This document shows positions 25,178-33,854 of a stretch of 64,000 nucleotides of DNA, piece by piece. Below the pieces are notes generated by a model, which worked only from the letters and a program-made list of their open reading frames with translations, had not been told where the DNA came from and made no database searches. The first letter of the stretch is position 1; every line of letters begins with the position of its first letter. The translations under genes and the position numbers were made by a program. Origin of the DNA: JAYQKL01 sp049889415 (lineage in GTDB: Bacteria > Pseudomonadota > Alphaproteobacteria > RS24); contig JBMHDL010000003.1 in assembly GCA_049889415.1 (NCBI GenBank), forward strand, positions 310,001-374,000. The letters are read 5' to 3'.

Positions 25178-25813
25178 ATGACATTAACAAACAACACCGC
25201 AAAAACCCTCATTTTTCCCCTCCTTTTGATTTTAGGCCTCACGATTGGCGGAAACGCTCAGGCACAAATCGGCATCGCCTATTTCTCAGGCGGCTGCTTC
25301 TGGTGCACAGAACATGACTTTGAAAAGATTAACGGGGTCAAGGAAGTCATATCCGGATATATGGGTGGACATGTTGAAAACCCCACCTATGAGGCCGTTG
25401 CATCCGGCAGAACCGGGCATTATGAAGTCGTTCAAGTCATTTATGTCTCCGACATTGTCGGCTATCAAAACCTTTTATCCGCTTTCTGGCGCATGCATGA
25501 TCCAAGCGACGGCGAAGGGTCGTTCTGTGACCGGGGTCAACAATACAGCACAGCCGCATTTTATGCTGATGACAACCAGAAAAAACTACTGATGGGCGCG
25601 ATAGAGGCACTCAATGCCGCCGGTAAATTCAACCGCCCGGTGGCAACAAAGATACTTCCGCAAAGCGATTTCACTCCAGCCGAGGCCTATCATCAGGATT
25701 ATGCCAGTCGTAACCCCGTCAGATACAGATATTACCGCCATCGGTGCGGGCGTGACCAGTTCATCAGCAAGACATGGGCGGGTGATGACAGACTTTATCA
25801 GTCAGAGCAGTAA
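25178..25813 (+). CDS. msrA: Exported peptide-methionine (S)-S-oxide reductase
   Basis: Repairs the S form of methionine sulfoxide in proteins. It has 211 residues. A signal sequence (FPLLLILGLTIGGNAQA) precedes the catalytic domain, so the enzyme is probably periplasmic, unlike the usual cytoplasmic MsrA. The catalytic motif SGGCFWCTEHDFE is at about residues 37-49, followed by GYMGGHVENPTYE and HDPSDGEGSFCDRGQQYSTA. No msrB adjoins it. A late cysteine (HRCG) near residue 193 could be a resolving cysteine. Confidence 0.93.
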   Translation: MTLTNNTAKTLIFPLLLILGLTIGGNAQAQIGIAYFSGGCFWCTEHDFEKINGVKEVISGYMGGHVENPTYEAVASGRTGHYEVVQVIYVSDIVGYQNLLSAFWRMHDPSDGEGSFCDRGQQYSTAAFYADDNQKKLLMGAIEALNAAGKFNRPVATKILPQSDFTPAEAYHQDYASRNPVRYRYYRHRCGRDQFISKTWAGDDRLYQSEQ

Positions 25814-25836
25814 CCTGAGATTGAAGAGAAGTGAAA

Positions 25837-25911
25837 TGGCACGCCCTAGGGGAATCGAACCCCTCTTTCCAGGTTGAAAACCTGGCGTCCTAACCGATAG
25901 ACGAAGGGCGC
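25837..25911 (-). tRNA. tRNA-Glu (anticodon TTC)
   Basis: A 75-nt cloverleaf with encoded CCA. The anticodon loop is TTTTCAA (TTC) closed by CCAGG/CCTGG, and the T arm contains GGTTCGATTCC. The acceptor strands GCGCCCT and AGGGCGT end in a G1-U72 wobble instead of the usual G-C. It lies downstream of recJ's stop, on the same strand. Confidence 0.96.
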
Positions 25912-25975
25912 ACTGCATTTCCAAAAGTGGATATAGCCCAGCTTCTGCAACATTGCAAGCGGCAGAACTGAATTC

Positions 25976-27754
25976 TTAAGCCGGCGCGACATCTTGTATC
26001 ATAAACTGCACATCACGGCGTCCGCGCCAGTCGTCCGCCCGCAGATTTCCGGCAATATGCAGGGGCGCTTGAGCCTTCAAAAGAAGGTTGCGAACTGCCT
26101 CATCGACTGAGGCAAAAGCGATTGCCTTGAGCTGCCGCCCGCCTTCAGAAGACAAAGTGCAGCGCACATGATTCTCTCCAACAATATCAGCCCGTACCAC
26201 CCGTGCCCCTGGTATGACAAACCGCGGCTCCGGGCTGTCAGCTCCAAATGGGCCGACTTTCTGAAAACTGTCATAGAAATCACGTGTTGCTGCGTGAGTA
26301 CTGATCGCTGCATCAAGAGAGTATGTTTCCGGCGCATCAAAACTCATCGCCCCCAACTCATCCGCCAAAAACTGCTCAAACGCATCAGTTTGACCTGGTT
26401 CAAGAGTGACCCCCGCCGCCATTGCATGACCGCCCCCGCCGGCAATGATGTTTTGGCGCACGGCCTTGGCAACCAGGCGCCCTGCATCGACGCCCGGAAC
26501 GGACCGCGCCGAACCCTTCCCGTTGCCCTGCTCATCAAGTGAAATAACAAAGCTTGGTCGCCTGTATTTGTCTTTTAGCCGGCCCGCGACAATGCCGATA
26601 ATACCCGGATGAAAGGCATGGTCCGACAAAACCAATGCCGGCGGCAAGGCGTTGCGCGACTCCATAAGCTGCGACACCTTCTCTTCAGCCCGTGCCAACG
26701 CCTGATCACCGATATCGCGGCGTTCACGGTTCAACTCCTCCATGCGCAGGGCCAGAGCCGCCGCCTCATCAAGATCCTGCGTGGTCAGCAGGCGGGCCCC
26801 CAAATCACTGGCGCCGACCCGGCCACCGGCATTGATGCGGGGCCCAAGTTTGAAGCCGCAGTCAAAAGCCATGGGAGTCCCCTCGAGCTTGGCCATATCC
26901 GCAAGGGCACGCAGACCGATATTGCGGCGCCCGCTCATGATTTTAAGCCCCTGGGTGACAAAAGCGCGATTTACACCGGTCAGCGGCACCACATCACACA
27001 CTGTTCCCAGAGCCACCACATCCAGAAAATTGAGCAAATCAGGCTCCTGACAATCCCGGAAATAACCAATTTCCCGCAAGCGGCGATTTAAGGCGACCAC
27101 GAGCATGAAGGTAACCCCGACAGCGGCAAGATAATCCAAGCCGCTCTCATCATCCGGCCGCTTGGGATTGACCAAAGCAAAGCAATTCGGCATTTCCGTC
27201 CCGGTCTGGTGATGGTCGGCGACAATCACCTCCATGCCAAGATTTTCAGCTGCATCGAGCGCCTCATGTGCCATGGTCCCGCAATCAACCGTGATGATAA
27301 GTTGCACACCCTCCTGATGAAGTGTTTCAAAAGCGCTTACATTAGGTCCATACCCCTCGCGCATACGGTCGGGAATATAAACCCGCAGATTTTTTCCCAA
27401 TGCCTGAAAGTAATTGACCAAAAGGGCCGATGATGTCGCCCCGTCCACATCATAATCCCCGAAAACGGCAACCGTTTCCTCCGCCTGCAAAGCCTGACAC
27501 AGACGCTGGGCGGCCTTTTCCATGTCTTTCAGCACATAAGGGTCCGGCATAAGAGAACTGAGCTTGGGCTCAAGGTAACCTGGCACCTCTTCCAGCGGGA
27601 CATGGCGTGACGCAACGAGCCGCGCCACTGCCTCCGGCAAGCCGTATCTTTGGGCAATCGCCATAGACAGGCGCTCATCGGTCTGACGCATAACCCATTT
27701 GCGCGCAGCGGCTGACTTTTCAACACCGAGCACAACTGGTTGCGGACCATTCAT
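25976..27754 (-). CDS. recJ: Single-stranded-DNA-specific exonuclease RecJ
   Basis: A 5'-to-3' single-strand exonuclease in recombination and mismatch repair. It has 592 residues, a DHH phosphoesterase with motif I FGDYDVDGATS near residue 100, the metal-site block VADHHQTG near 180, and the DHHA1 GGGHAMAAG motif near residue 440. ATG 27754 has AAGGAC upstream and lies 6 bp after glpX. Last gene of alaC-hom-glpX-recJ, an order common in alphaproteobacteria. Confidence 0.95.
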   Translation of the reverse strand: MNGPQPVVLGVEKSAAARKWVMRQTDERLSMAIAQRYGLPEAVARLVASRHVPLEEVPGYLEPKLSSLMPDPYVLKDMEKAAQRLCQALQAEETVAVFGDYDVDGATSSALLVNYFQALGKNLRVYIPDRMREGYGPNVSAFETLHQEGVQLIITVDCGTMAHEALDAAENLGMEVIVADHHQTGTEMPNCFALVNPKRPDDESGLDYLAAVGVTFMLVVALNRRLREIGYFRDCQEPDLLNFLDVVALGTVCDVVPLTGVNRAFVTQGLKIMSGRRNIGLRALADMAKLEGTPMAFDCGFKLGPRINAGGRVGASDLGARLLTTQDLDEAAALALRMEELNRERRDIGDQALARAEEKVSQLMESRNALPPALVLSDHAFHPGIIGIVAGRLKDKYRRPSFVISLDEQGNGKGSARSVPGVDAGRLVAKAVRQNIIAGGGGHAMAAGVTLEPGQTDAFEQFLADELGAMSFDAPETYSLDAAISTHAATRDFYDSFQKVGPFGADSPEPRFVIPGARVVRADIVGENHVRCTLSSEGGRQLKAIAFASVDEAVRNLLLKAQAPLHIAGNLRADDWRGRRDVQFMIQDVAPA

Positions 27755-27759
27755 GTAGA

Positions 27760-28731
27760 TCAGTCCTTGTTGAATTTATCAGGATTGCTGTGACAGGTCT
27801 TGACCCAGCGAACAGTCCCGCTCGGTGCACGCAGAACCATCGTATCGGTCCAGATATTGCCGGCGTCATGGCTGACGCCCTTCACCAATGCCCCGTCCGT
27901 CACCCCGGTAATGGCAAGAATAACATCTCCGGTGACCATTTCCGACAGGTCATATTTCCTGTCAAAATCCGTAACCCCCATTTTCAGGGCACGTTGTTTC
28001 TGCTCTTCACTGTCGGTTACAAGCCTGGCCTGCATCTGGCCGCCCACTGCGGTCAGGGCTGCGGCGGCCAAAACCCCTTCGGGCGCACCACCGGTTCCGA
28101 TATACATATCAATGCCAGTATCCGGATTGGTCGTGTGCATGATGCCTGCGACATCGCCGTCGCTGATCATGGTCACTCGTGCCCCGGCGGCCCGAATATC
28201 CGAAACAATCCCGTCATGGCGCGGCCGATCAAGCACGCAGACCGTAATCTGCGAAACCGGGACACCCTTCGCCTTCGCAAGCGCTTTCACATTGTCCCCC
28301 GGTGCCGCATCCAGGTCAATCAAACCGGCAGGATAGCCGCCACCAATGGCGATTTTCTGCATATAGGTATCGGGGGCATTGAGCATCGCACCGCGCTCCG
28401 ACACGGCAATGACCGCCAAAGCATTATTCATGCCCTTGGCCGTCAAAGTCGTGCCTTCCAAAGGGTCCAAGGCGATGTCAACGGCAGGTCCCTTTCCGGT
28501 TCCGACCTTCTCGCCGATGTAAAGCATAGGCGCCTCGTCGCGCTCCCCCTCACCGATAACTACTTCACCGTCAATATCAAGCGCATTCAACTCCCGACGC
28601 ATGGCGTCAACAGCCGCTTGGTCTGCAGCTTTTTCATCGCCACGCCCAACCCAGGGTGCACAGGCGACTGCCGCACGCTCGGTGACACGGACAATTTCAA
28701 GAACGAGGCTGCGTTCGATTTTATCACTCAT
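27760..28731 (-). CDS. glpX: Fructose-1,6-bisphosphatase, class II
   Basis: Hydrolyses fructose 1,6-bisphosphate in gluconeogenesis; Mn/Mg dependent. It has 323 residues with GlpX motifs: VIGEGERDEAPML and ALDPLEGTTLTAKG (metal and phosphate site), then TGGAPEGVLAAAAL. Start ATG has AGGAATT in front. In other bacteria GlpX-type enzymes can also use sedoheptulose bisphosphate. Sits 9 bp downstream of hom. Confidence 0.95.
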   Translation of the reverse strand: MSDKIERSLVLEIVRVTERAAVACAPWVGRGDEKAADQAAVDAMRRELNALDIDGEVVIGEGERDEAPMLYIGEKVGTGKGPAVDIALDPLEGTTLTAKGMNNALAVIAVSERGAMLNAPDTYMQKIAIGGGYPAGLIDLDAAPGDNVKALAKAKGVPVSQITVCVLDRPRHDGIVSDIRAAGARVTMISDGDVAGIMHTTNPDTGIDMYIGTGGAPEGVLAAAALTAVGGQMQARLVTDSEEQKQRALKMGVTDFDRKYDLSEMVTGDVILAITGVTDGALVKGVSHDAGNIWTDTMVLRAPSGTVRWVKTCHSNPDKFNKD

Positions 28732-28740
28732 ATCAAATTC

Positions 28741-30027
28741 CTATGGTCGGGCGGGTCTGGTGGCCAAAACCGGCATGATGCTGACTTCATCGGAAATCAC
28801 ATCACTGGTCTTCAAGGCATCAAGTGCCTGATAAATGTTATCAGACCCGACAGTGTGGGTAATAAATATCACGGGACGGACTGAGTCGCCATTATCCGGT
28901 CCTTTTTGAACCACTTCTTCAATGGAAACCCCGTGTTCAGCCAGAATTGAGGTCACTTTTGCCATGCTGCCGGTCCGGTCAACCAGCGCGAGGCGCAGAT
29001 ACCAGGGACAGGCGGGAAGACCGGCGTTGCCGGTGATTGTGCCGAGCTCGCCTACGCGACGGGCAAAAACCTGCTGGCTGTTACCGCAAACAATATCATT
29101 AAGGTCAGACAAAACTGATGAGGCTGTCGCAGCACCGCCGGCTCCCGGCCCCTGTAACATGACGCTGTCAATCATGTCTCCCTCAATCTGGACCGCATTG
29201 GTGACGCCTTCAATATGCGCCAAAGCCTGGTCATTCGGGACAAGGCACGGGCCGACCCATTGCAAAATCCCGTCATCAGTTTGCGCACAGATGGCGACAA
29301 GACGGATGACGCTGTTGAAATGACTTGCATAGAGCAAGTCCTTGTCACTGACCGCGGTAATCCCCTGAATGTCCATTACGTCAAAGTTTGGCCGAACACC
29401 GAACCCCAAAGCCGCCAGAATTGCCAGTTTTTGGGCCGCATCAACGCCATCAATATCAAACCCCGGATCAGCCTCGGCATATCCCAAATCCTGGGCGATC
29501 TTGAGGGTTTCATCAAATCCTGCGCCTTTGTTTTTCATTTCTGAAAGGATAAAATTGCAGGTACCGTTCAAAATACCCTTAATGCTGGTGATCCGGTTCC
29601 ATTTTAACGCCTCACGGACAACTTTAATCACCGGAATACCTCCGGCAACCGCCGCCTCATAAGCCAAAACCACATTTTTTGCTTCCGCAGTCTCGGCAAG
29701 CTCGAACCCATATGTCGCCATCAGCGCCTTGTTGGCGGTAACAACATGCTTGCCATTGGCAATGGATGCCGTCACAAGATCACGTGCGACCCCCTCGGCA
29801 CCGCCAATCAGTTCAACTACAATGTCAACATTATCTGCGACGGTCAGGCCCAACGCGTCATCATACCAGTCAAGACCGTCACAGCTGAACCCACGGTCTT
29901 TGGAACGGTCACGGGCGCTTACAGCCGTCAGTTCCAATCCGTTATTCGGCTCAGAAAGCAGACGCGCCGCCAATGTCGCGCCAACTGTTCCCAAACCTGC
30001 AATGCCGACTTTCAGTTTTGCGGACAT
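28741..30027 (-). CDS. hom: Homoserine dehydrogenase
   Basis: Reduces aspartate semialdehyde to homoserine for threonine and methionine synthesis. It has 428 residues. The NAD(P)-binding motif IAGLGTVG is at about 8-16, the catalytic region AYEAAVAGGIPVIK and NGTCNFIL lies in the middle, and a C-terminal ACT domain (about 345-425) is the likely site for threonine feedback. The gene follows alaC at 11 bp. Homoserine feeds the cystathionine route that includes the metC product elsewhere in the window. Confidence 0.95.
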   Translation of the reverse strand: MSAKLKVGIAGLGTVGATLAARLLSEPNNGLELTAVSARDRSKDRGFSCDGLDWYDDALGLTVADNVDIVVELIGGAEGVARDLVTASIANGKHVVTANKALMATYGFELAETAEAKNVVLAYEAAVAGGIPVIKVVREALKWNRITSIKGILNGTCNFILSEMKNKGAGFDETLKIAQDLGYAEADPGFDIDGVDAAQKLAILAALGFGVRPNFDVMDIQGITAVSDKDLLYASHFNSVIRLVAICAQTDDGILQWVGPCLVPNDQALAHIEGVTNAVQIEGDMIDSVMLQGPGAGGAATASSVLSDLNDIVCGNSQQVFARRVGELGTITGNAGLPACPWYLRLALVDRTGSMAKVTSILAEHGVSIEEVVQKGPDNGDSVRPVIFITHTVGSDNIYQALDALKTSDVISDEVSIMPVLATRPARP

Positions 30028-30038
30028 AGTGAAACCAC

Positions 30039-31214
30039 TCAGAAAAGCTTTTTGATGTTGCGGGCCGCCTGCCGGATGCGCTGTTCATTTTCCACCAGCG
30101 CAATGCGGACATGATCATCCCCGAACTCTCCAAAACCAATGCCCGGAGAGACGGCAACGCCGGCCTCCGTCAGAACCAGCTTTGAAAACTCCAAAGACCC
30201 AAGATGTCTGTATTTTTCAGGTATTGGCGCCCAGGCGAACATGGTCGCCGGCGGCGGCGGCACATCCCAGCCGGACCTGGAAAATGCGTCCACCAGGACG
30301 TCCCGGCGTTTTTTATACACTTGCCGGATATCTTCGATGATGCTTTCCGGGCTGTCCAGAGCGGTCGCGGCCGCCACCTGTATCGGCGTGAAAGCACCAT
30401 AGTCAAGATAGGACTTGATGCGGGTCAAGGCACCGATAAGGCGTTCATTGCCGACTGCAAACCCCATCCGCCAGCCCGGCATAGAAAAGGTTTTCGAAAG
30501 TGAGGTAAACTCAACACTGATGTCCTTGGCTCCGTCCACTTCCAGAATTGAGGGCGGCGGCGTGTTTTCATCAAAGTAAATTTCGGCGTAAGCCAAGTCT
30601 GACAGAATAAGGAAGTCGTGCTTTTTGGCATAGCGCACAACTTCTTTATAAAACGCAAGATCTTTGACCTCAGCGGTCGGGTTGCCGGGATAATTCAAAA
30701 CCAGGGCTTTGGGCTTGGGCACACAGCCGCGTACATTCTGGTCCAGCACCTCAAAAAAATCGGCACCGGGCGATAAGGGCAAATGCTGGATGGTCGCTCC
30801 CGAAATGATGAACCCGAAAGCATGAATGGGATAGGTCGGGTTCGGCACCAAAATCACATCACCCGGCGACACCATGGCCTGGGCCATATTCGCAAAGCCC
30901 TCTTTGGAGCCAAGTGTGGCGATGATTTCGGTATCAGGGTTCAGCTTGACTCCAAATCGGCGCTCGTAATAACGCGCCTGCGCCTGACGCAATCCTGGAA
31001 TACCTTTCGAGGCGGAGTAGCGATGAGTTTTCGGGTTGCTGACGGTTTCAACCAACTTGTCGATAATATGCTGCGGAGTGGGCAGGTCCGGGTTGCCCAT
31101 GCCAAAATCAATGATATCCGCACCATTGGCACGGGCTTCATATTTCAGTTTGTTTACCCCTTCAAAAACATAGGGGGGCAATCTTTGTATTCGTTGAAAT
31201 TCTTCCTGTGCCAT
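30039..31214 (-). CDS. alaC: Alanine/LL-diaminopimelate-type class I/II aminotransferase
   Basis: A PLP aminotransferase of 391 residues. The PLP lysine is in SLSKTFSMPGWRMGF near residue 240, with the NYPGNPTAE pyridine-contact motif near 170. Upstream of hom-glpX-recJ in alphaproteobacteria this gene is usually annotated as alanine transaminase (AlaC) or LL-diaminopimelate aminotransferase. The AlaC reading is preferred on context; substrate assay would be needed to decide. ATG 31214 (GAAGAG site) is chosen over TTG 31223. Confidence 0.9.
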   Translation of the reverse strand: MAQEEFQRIQRLPPYVFEGVNKLKYEARANGADIIDFGMGNPDLPTPQHIIDKLVETVSNPKTHRYSASKGIPGLRQAQARYYERRFGVKLNPDTEIIATLGSKEGFANMAQAMVSPGDVILVPNPTYPIHAFGFIISGATIQHLPLSPGADFFEVLDQNVRGCVPKPKALVLNYPGNPTAEVKDLAFYKEVVRYAKKHDFLILSDLAYAEIYFDENTPPPSILEVDGAKDISVEFTSLSKTFSMPGWRMGFAVGNERLIGALTRIKSYLDYGAFTPIQVAAATALDSPESIIEDIRQVYKKRRDVLVDAFSRSGWDVPPPPATMFAWAPIPEKYRHLGSLEFSKLVLTEAGVAVSPGIGFGEFGDDHVRIALVENEQRIRQAARNIKKLF

Positions 31215-31305
31215 CGGCTTCAACTCTTCAAATCATGTTTTGCGCATTTCTACACATCAATTACGGCAAGCATGAGGCATTGCCAAGTTTTTTAATGCTT
31301 TTTGC

Positions 31306-31743
31306 CTAAAAGTTTCCCGAAAGTCCGCGGAAAACACTTTTTTTCGGTTGATCGCCGCCCTCGCGGGTCTCCGGGGCGGTTGATGTCGCGCCGGCCTTCT
31401 CCCCAGCCTCGTCCGTCTCTGCCTGCCCGGATGGCGGCGGGTTGTCCGGCAAATGCACCTTGCCACCGCCCCGCAAGGGCTGATCGGCATAATTCTGGTT
31501 GGCCCTGTCTCCGCCAAGCTCCTCAAAAACGTTGGAGAGCGGGTCCTTTTGCACCCTGCCGTCAACTTCAGTGACAGCAACTTCAGGAAGGTCCGTCTTC
31601 AAGCCCTCGCCGGCCTCCTGTTTGGCCTTTGAGAATGCTTCACCGTAAAGAATTTCCGGTTTGGCCCAATCCGGCAACGTAGTGCATGCCCCCAAGCCAA
31701 TCATGAGAACACAGGCACAACACAGCTTCAGACCGGCATGCAT
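31306..31743 (-). CDS. Small lipoprotein of unknown function
   Basis: A 145-residue predicted lipoprotein. The N-terminal segment has a lipobox LGAC with the acylated Cys near residue 20. The remainder is hydrophilic, Pro/Glu/Gly-rich and probably disordered, ending in VFRGLSGNF. Its ATG overlaps the argC TAA by one base, so it is translationally coupled to argC, although a link to arginine synthesis is unexplained. No family recognised. Confidence 0.78.
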   Translation of the reverse strand: MHAGLKLCCACVLMIGLGACTTLPDWAKPEILYGEAFSKAKQEAGEGLKTDLPEVAVTEVDGRVQKDPLSNVFEELGGDRANQNYADQPLRGGGKVHLPDNPPPSGQAETDEAGEKAGATSTAPETREGGDQPKKSVFRGLSGNF

Positions 31744-32783
31744 TATGGATAGAGCGGCTGCTGTTGCAAACCGTCCGTTTCATCAAAACCGAACATGATG
31801 TTCAAATTTTGCACTGCTTGCCCGCTTGACCCCTTGACCAGATTGTCCAAAGTCGAAACCAAAATCACCCGGCCCGGCAACCGGTCCTCAAAAACCGCAA
31901 GGTTGCAGTAATTCGATCCCCTGACCTGCCGCGTCGACGGGGTTTCACCTGACGGCAATACATTGATGAAAGGTTCAGTCGCATAGTCATCAAGCAAAGC
32001 TTTACGCAGCGCATCAGCATCCGCCCCGTTAGTTTTGGCATAGACTGTCAGCAACTCCCCACGATTCATCGGCACAAGATGCGGCGTAAAATTGACCATA
32101 ACATCCGTTCCGGCACTCAGACCGAGCTCTTGTTCAATTTCAGGTGCATGGCGATGACTGCCGACACCGTAAGGGCTTAACCCTTCCGCCACCTCACAGA
32201 AAAGATTGCTCTCCTTCACACTGCGCCCCGCACCCGTTACCCCGGACTTGGCGTCAATGATCAAATCCTCAACCGATATCAGGCCACCTTTGACCAGTGG
32301 TAGAAGCAGGGTCAAGGCCGCGGTCGGATAGCAGCCCGGACAGGCGACCAGCCTGGCTTTTTGAATATCTGCACGATAGTGCTCGGACAGGCCGTAAACC
32401 GCCTGACCAAGAAGGTCTTCAGCCTCATGCGTCCGGCCATACCAATCCGCATAGATCTGCGCATCTTTCAACCTGAAATCTGCAGACATATCAATAACTT
32501 TTACACGCTCCGGGATGTTCTGGATGACATCCTGTGCGGTCCCATGCGGCAGGCCGCAAAGGGCAGCGTCAATGCTGCTCCAGTCCACGGTCTCCACCTT
32601 CTGCAGCACCGGCAAATCAAGCGCACCAAATTGCGGAAAAACCTCTGACAAAGCTCTCCCGGCATGCGCATTAGCTGTCAAAGCCTTGATTTCAACATGC
32701 GGGTGCGTCGCCAGCAGACGAATGGCGTCGGCGCCGGTGTAACCGGAAGCCCCAATAATCGCGACAGCTATTTTATCCGACAT
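31743..32783 (-). CDS. argC: N-acetyl-gamma-glutamyl-phosphate reductase
   Basis: Third step of arginine biosynthesis: NADPH-dependent reduction of N-acetylglutamyl phosphate. It has 346 residues, with the nucleotide-binding GASGYTGAD near residue 11 and the catalytic Cys in VACPGCYPTAA near residue 148. DAKSGVTGAGR and HRHAPEIEQ are further family signatures. ATG 32783 follows GAGGAGA. It lies 15 bp after fabZ. Confidence 0.95.
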   Translation of the reverse strand: MSDKIAVAIIGASGYTGADAIRLLATHPHVEIKALTANAHAGRALSEVFPQFGALDLPVLQKVETVDWSSIDAALCGLPHGTAQDVIQNIPERVKVIDMSADFRLKDAQIYADWYGRTHEAEDLLGQAVYGLSEHYRADIQKARLVACPGCYPTAALTLLLPLVKGGLISVEDLIIDAKSGVTGAGRSVKESNLFCEVAEGLSPYGVGSHRHAPEIEQELGLSAGTDVMVNFTPHLVPMNRGELLTVYAKTNGADADALRKALLDDYATEPFINVLPSGETPSTRQVRGSNYCNLAVFEDRLPGRVILVSTLDNLVKGSSGQAVQNLNIMFGFDETDGLQQQPLYP

Positions 32784-32798
32784 GTTCGTCTCCTCACC

Positions 32799-33287
32799 CT
32801 AAGCTTCAGGGTCATAATTCATAGCCATAAACTCTGCTTCCGCGCAGACTTTATCGCCGACACGGGCAATTCCCTTATATTTCCAGACAGCCCCTTTGCT
32901 CTTCAGCTTCAGAACCTCAATTTTCAACACATCCCCGGGCATCACCGCATTACGGAACCGACATTTGTCAACCGCCATAAAATAAACGACCTTACGCTCG
33001 ACCTCATCTTTTCGGTTATGCACAACCAACGCTGCCGCGGTCTGCGCCATCGCCTCAACAATCAGCACACCGGGCATAACCGGCCAGTCCGGAAAGTGCC
33101 CCTGGACCCACTGCTCATTTGCGGAAACATTTTTGACACCGACAGCGCGTTCCTCACCGTCCATTTCCTCAATCCGGTCGATCATCAAAAACGGGAACCG
33201 GTGCGGCAGCAAGTCAAGGATTTCCTGAATGCCAACGGATGTTCCATTAATCATTTCATTTTGTGTCTCGGTCATTTTCATACCCAT
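32799..33287 (-). CDS. fabZ: 3-hydroxyacyl-[acyl-carrier-protein] dehydratase FabZ
   Basis: Dehydrates 3-hydroxyacyl-ACP in fatty-acid elongation. It has 162 residues in a hot-dog fold. The catalytic His is in LLPHRFPFLMID and the Glu in PVMPGVLIVEAMAQ, and the GHFPDWP block is standard. Alternative starts at 33290 (GTG), 33278 and 33272 exist; ATG 33287 is used. Usually fabZ lies between lpxD and lpxA; here it is between rpsI and argC, so a second copy may exist elsewhere. An intrinsic terminator lies only 11 bp upstream of the start. Confidence 0.93.
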   Translation of the reverse strand: MGMKMTETQNEMINGTSVGIQEILDLLPHRFPFLMIDRIEEMDGEERAVGVKNVSANEQWVQGHFPDWPVMPGVLIVEAMAQTAAALVVHNRKDEVERKVVYFMAVDKCRFRNAVMPGDVLKIEVLKLKSKGAVWKYKGIARVGDKVCAEAEFMAMNYDPEA

Positions 33288-33298
33288 CACTGCGACTC

Positions 33299-33325
33299 AA
33301 AAAAAAGGAGCCTCTCGGCCCCTTT
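33299..33325 (-). terminator. Rho-independent terminator after rpsI
   Basis: A 9-bp stem (AAAGGGGCC with GGCTCCTTT, one G-U) closed by a GAGA loop, followed on the minus strand by at least seven T. It is 24 bp after the rpsI stop and immediately ahead of fabZ, so it may also limit readthrough into fabZ. Confidence 0.88.
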
Positions 33326-33348
33326 TTAACCCAAATCGGGAAGAAGCC

Positions 33349-33852
33349 CTAGCGTTTAGAGAACTGGAAGCTACGACGTGCTTTGGCACGACCATACTTC
33401 TTACGCTCGACGACACGGCTGTCACGCGTCAGGAACCCGCCGGACTTCAGAACCCCACGCAATTCGGGTTCATAATAGGTCAAGGCCTTTGAAATGCCGT
33501 GACGCACAGCACCGGCCTGACCAGACAGGCCACCGCCGCTGACTGTGGCAATGACGTCATAAGAGTCCGGCCGGCCGGCAGCAACCAAAGGCTGGCGCAG
33601 GATCATGCGCAGAACCGGACGGGCGAAAAAGCGCTCTTCTTCACGGCCGTTTACAGTAATCTTGCCGTTTCCGGGCTTGATCCAGACACGGGCAATGGCG
33701 TTTTTCCGTTTGCCGGTCGCATAAGCGCGTCCGTGCTCGTCAATTTGGGGTTCTGCCGGGGTGGCCGGTGCAACCTCTTCCACGACAGGAGTTTCCGGCA
33801 CGTCAGCAGCAATGGCTTCATCAAGGTTTTCTAGAGTTGTTTCAGTGCTCAT
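33349..33852 (-). CDS. rpsI: 30S ribosomal protein S9
   Basis: Small-subunit ribosomal protein reaching the P site. It has 167 residues: an acidic 35-residue N-terminal extension of the kind seen in alphaproteobacteria, then the conserved YATGKRKNAIARVW, GGGLSGQAGAVRHGI and the basic tail RAKARRSFQFSKR, which ends in the S9 signature. It is two bases downstream of rplM, the standard L13-S9 pair. Confidence 0.97.
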   Translation of the reverse strand: MSTETTLENLDEAIAADVPETPVVEEVAPATPAEPQIDEHGRAYATGKRKNAIARVWIKPGNGKITVNGREEERFFARPVLRMILRQPLVAAGRPDSYDVIATVSGGGLSGQAGAVRHGISKALTYYEPELRGVLKSGGFLTRDSRVVERKKYGRAKARRSFQFSKR

Positions 33853-33854
33853 CC

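Noticed and set aside
27790..28884. Open frame of 364 codons opposite glpX/hom
   Set aside because: It mirrors the codons of well recognised genes on the other strand and shows no protein family character.
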